This document shows positions 63,501 to 64,000 of a stretch of DNA of 64,000 bases, in pieces (positions within the stretch are counted from its first letter, which is position 1; each line of letters opens with the position of its first letter). The notes below the pieces were generated by a model. That model saw only the letters and a list, made by a program, of their open reading frames with translations, was not told the DNA's origin and made no database searches. The translations under genes and the position numbers were made by a program. The DNA is from Sphingobium limneticum (lineage in GTDB: Bacteria; Pseudomonadota; Alphaproteobacteria; Sphingomonadales; Sphingomonadaceae): the NCBI RefSeq assembly GCF_008710155.1, contig NZ_VYPZ01000009.1:105362-169361 (forward strand). Direction: 5' to 3'.

Positions 63501-63618
63501 CGCCCCCGGTCGAGTGCGCGAGCTTTACGTATATCTAGATGGAATAAGAGGATCTAGCGCGGAAATTCTTGGTGAGGCAAAGGCTACCCGCATGGTGACT
63601 AACTGGATGAAGGCTTAA
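60565..63618 (+). CDS. SIR2-STAND-TPR protein, probable antiphage NAD-depleting sensor
   Basis: The 1017-residue protein is read from a TTG with GAGG upstream. Residues ~27-320 are a SIR2-like domain: VVGAPLTA (31-38), TSNFDPLIE (165-173, catalytic Asn N167), HIHGYW (206-211) and LAYGGWPDIF. A STAND/NB-ARC ATPase covers ~366-690: VGREDEL, P-loop GIGGEGKSA (390-398), Walker B LVLDNVD, LLLTCRPD, and HPLVRQFV as the MHD-like segment. TPR-type helices fill the rest and likely sense the trigger. The family kills infected cells by NAD depletion. Sampled GC is about 43% versus 68% in a core gene, a sign of transfer. No partner gene is adjacent. Confidence 0.9.
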   Translation: MDAQYTFYDKEALLFRLHDDLQETGKPVVFVVGAPLTATHGGINGVADVSGVISLIKERFAGKSNQLEYLNKQISRSENQYQAAFDFIAGRSGQDAANKIVRRAVSQAMVDAPGVDWSKHVSGLSTEQLPALDDNIAGWNLPPAVHALGQLAAKHPEQFGKIILTSNFDPLIEVSIKSHGGSPWRTSLSSDGSLFQSKAHGCHVVHIHGYWYGGDTLHTSQQLLSNRPTLANDLLKLLEGSVVVVLAYGGWPDIFTKAIAGLVSNENLMPEVLWAFYDQEPSPSDYLQNMLGPGLIRNRVTLYSGIDAHTFLPELALLWDGLESNSAIRQSDEASSENHAGKNNTSRRARLFRLSPLECDRPPNIDVWVGREDELRSLETSAAKVVLICGIGGEGKSALASHFIGRLEDGESPYRYWDWRDCKEQSDRIRTQIIEIIVRFSEGKVSHDDLLMSDDQELVEVFVDQTSDARAVLVLDNVDSYVDLEHGIFTGLLDRLVQGMGSADTTSRLLLTCRPDVQYSSASIVTFSIKGLSNEEAIALFSQRNPNTNIPEEDIKEVRESTNGHAFWLDLLAVQISKVPGTTLKKLVGDMRRGKDNVPDVLSSIWDKLAIREQTLLRLMAEAIRPETEKQIERFAASELGYAKFNRAFRALRALNLIVVKPVANAPDLFDLHPLVRQFVRNHFHASQRAGFIRVVITQYQAIIGNIGAMLGIHMPFAMLERWSQKVELEASAGLIDDAFNTLENAEDALIGGGHTQEYVRVARLIFESIEWETAASKYKLFDKTVGTTVIALDQLGEFDSADAMLDNYEATIPQKTARYINFCEIKAFSYWNRKKFEQAVEWASKGVQLKQETNVDTSFDSLHTLALAQRDVGDPAAALPLFLKDVELSDLTDSDKPIISNGPLYGNVGRCLQMLGELDEALICFKKSFTLLEHDTTLHSKSNRAYARKWIAEVLTSQGYMDIAEAFLVDAIRILGPSAPGRVRELYVYLDGIRGSSAEILGEAKATRMVTNWMKA

Positions 63619-63685
63619 ATTGTTCTGAGACATCAAAAGCGGGTGCTTTCGCTGGTACAGCATTGGCTACTATGAGGCGATCACC

Positions 63686-63705
63686 AAATAGCGCCCGCTA
63701 TTTTT
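63686..63705 (+). terminator. Intrinsic terminator after the STAND gene
   Basis: AAATAGCG (63686-63693) and CGCTATTT (63696-63703) form a short perfect stem followed by TT and C; the tract TTTTT spans 63701-63705. It lies 68 nt past the stop and 13 nt before the end of the opposite-strand small gene. Confidence 0.7.
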
Positions 63706-63717
63706 CTCCGGGACCAC

Positions 63718-63954
63718 CTACCCGTTGGCAAGGGCCTGCGTAACTTCATCCAAGTTGCCTTTAACGACAACATAGTTGCCCTTTTCAAAGTTTAGGGCGC
63801 AGGCAGCATCTCCGCCCCGAAAGCGGCGCACGAAGTTAACCCGATCAACATTTACCGCAATCGGCTCCCCGTCCGTATCGCTCCGGTGAGGGCCGCCTTG
63901 CGGTGATCGGCTGATATTTCGAGATGGCACCGGTGCAAGCGCCGGTGTTTGCAC
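63718..63954 (-). CDS. Small protein, FlbD-like fold, with unclear start
   Basis: The 78-codon frame from a GTG at 63954 holds a compact conserved core, EPIAVNVDRVNFVRRFRGG and GNYVVVKGNLDEVTQALANG, reminiscent of small FlbD-like or related beta-rich proteins. The first ~25 residues (Pro/Ser/Arg rich) look non-native, and no ordinary start lies near the core, so the 5' end may have been lost or replaced. The assignment is tentative. Confidence 0.5.
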   Translation of the reverse strand: MQTPALAPVPSRNISRSPQGGPHRSDTDGEPIAVNVDRVNFVRRFRGGDAACALNFEKGNYVVVKGNLDEVTQALANG

Positions 63955-63973
63955 CGATACTAGGAACGGTGCG

Positions 63974-64000
63974 ATGACTCAGATCACGGTAATTTCAGGC
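63974..64000 (+). CDS. Start of a gene running off the window
   Basis: ATG at 63974 with AGGA 8-9 nt upstream opens a frame encoding MTQITVISG that continues past the right edge. Nine codons are too few to name a product. It may be the next core gene beyond the accessory region. Confidence 0.4.

Overview
The window looks like chromosome of a sphingomonad (Alphaproteobacteria, Sphingomonadaceae, probably Sphingobium-like). Evidence: a GC-rich, densely packed gene layout with many 1-4 nt start/stop overlaps; a CcrM-type GANTC methyltransferase; an alkaline phosphatase recognisably PhoK of Sphingomonas; a TorF-family porin; an aa3-type oxidase subunit IV peptide; and L13-S9 and Cox15 sequences of alphaproteobacterial type. 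The genus is an inference. There is no rRNA operon, insertion sequence, prophage or CRISPR array; one tRNA-Arg(CCT) is present.

Layout. 1-8.7 kb (minus strand): proC 5' end, ybjN, ubiK, tspO, an RND efflux pump, tlyA and a DsbD-like reductase. 8.7-20.4 kb: phoK, epsC-type cysE, an OmpR/EnvZ-type pair, a TorF porin, a SulP transporter with beta-carbonic anhydrase, an orphan degenerate response regulator with a small exported protein, an exonuclease and corA. 20.5-30.4 kb: thioredoxin, a ParD-like regulator fused operonically to methionine aminopeptidase, tRNA-Arg, a DUF1178-nitrilase-glutaredoxin-ComF cluster, an RHH/RelE toxin-antitoxin pair, a membrane-tethered LuxR regulator, a lipid kinase and rplM-rpsI. 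30.4-34.5 kb: heme A synthase and a hybrid sensor kinase. 34.5-41.4 kb: a divergent sugar-oxidation locus (KDPGal aldolase, KDGal kinase, IlvD/Edd dehydratase, ketoglutarate semialdehyde dehydrogenase, sugar 1-dehydrogenase, GntR regulator). 41.5-46.2 kb: racemase, a reduced transhydrogenase-like membrane operon, a sigma-54 activator, a lipoprotein and a GNAT enzyme. 46.4-59.7 kb: folP, ccrM with a GANTC-rich promoter, ArsR, TetR, ahpC/ahpF, an MFS transporter, an L,D-transpeptidase, ilvD and small genes.

59.7-64 kb is accessory. After an ~0.8 kb gene-poor stretch lies a low-GC 1017-codon gene for a SIR2-STAND-TPR protein, the architecture of NAD-depleting antiphage sensors. It stands alone and is the best candidate for an undescribed defence system.

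The second unusual locus is at 42.3-43.4 kb. Two small membrane proteins resemble the membrane parts of PntA and PntB but lack both nucleotide-binding domains and the expected proton-path residues; they sit behind an oxidase subunit IV gene, a position I recall pntA occupying in relatives. Other notable features are a 148-bp repeat present twice, each time at the 3' end of a minus-strand gene, three structured hairpins between ahpC and ahpF, and a large palindrome over the start of the ParD-like/MAP operon.
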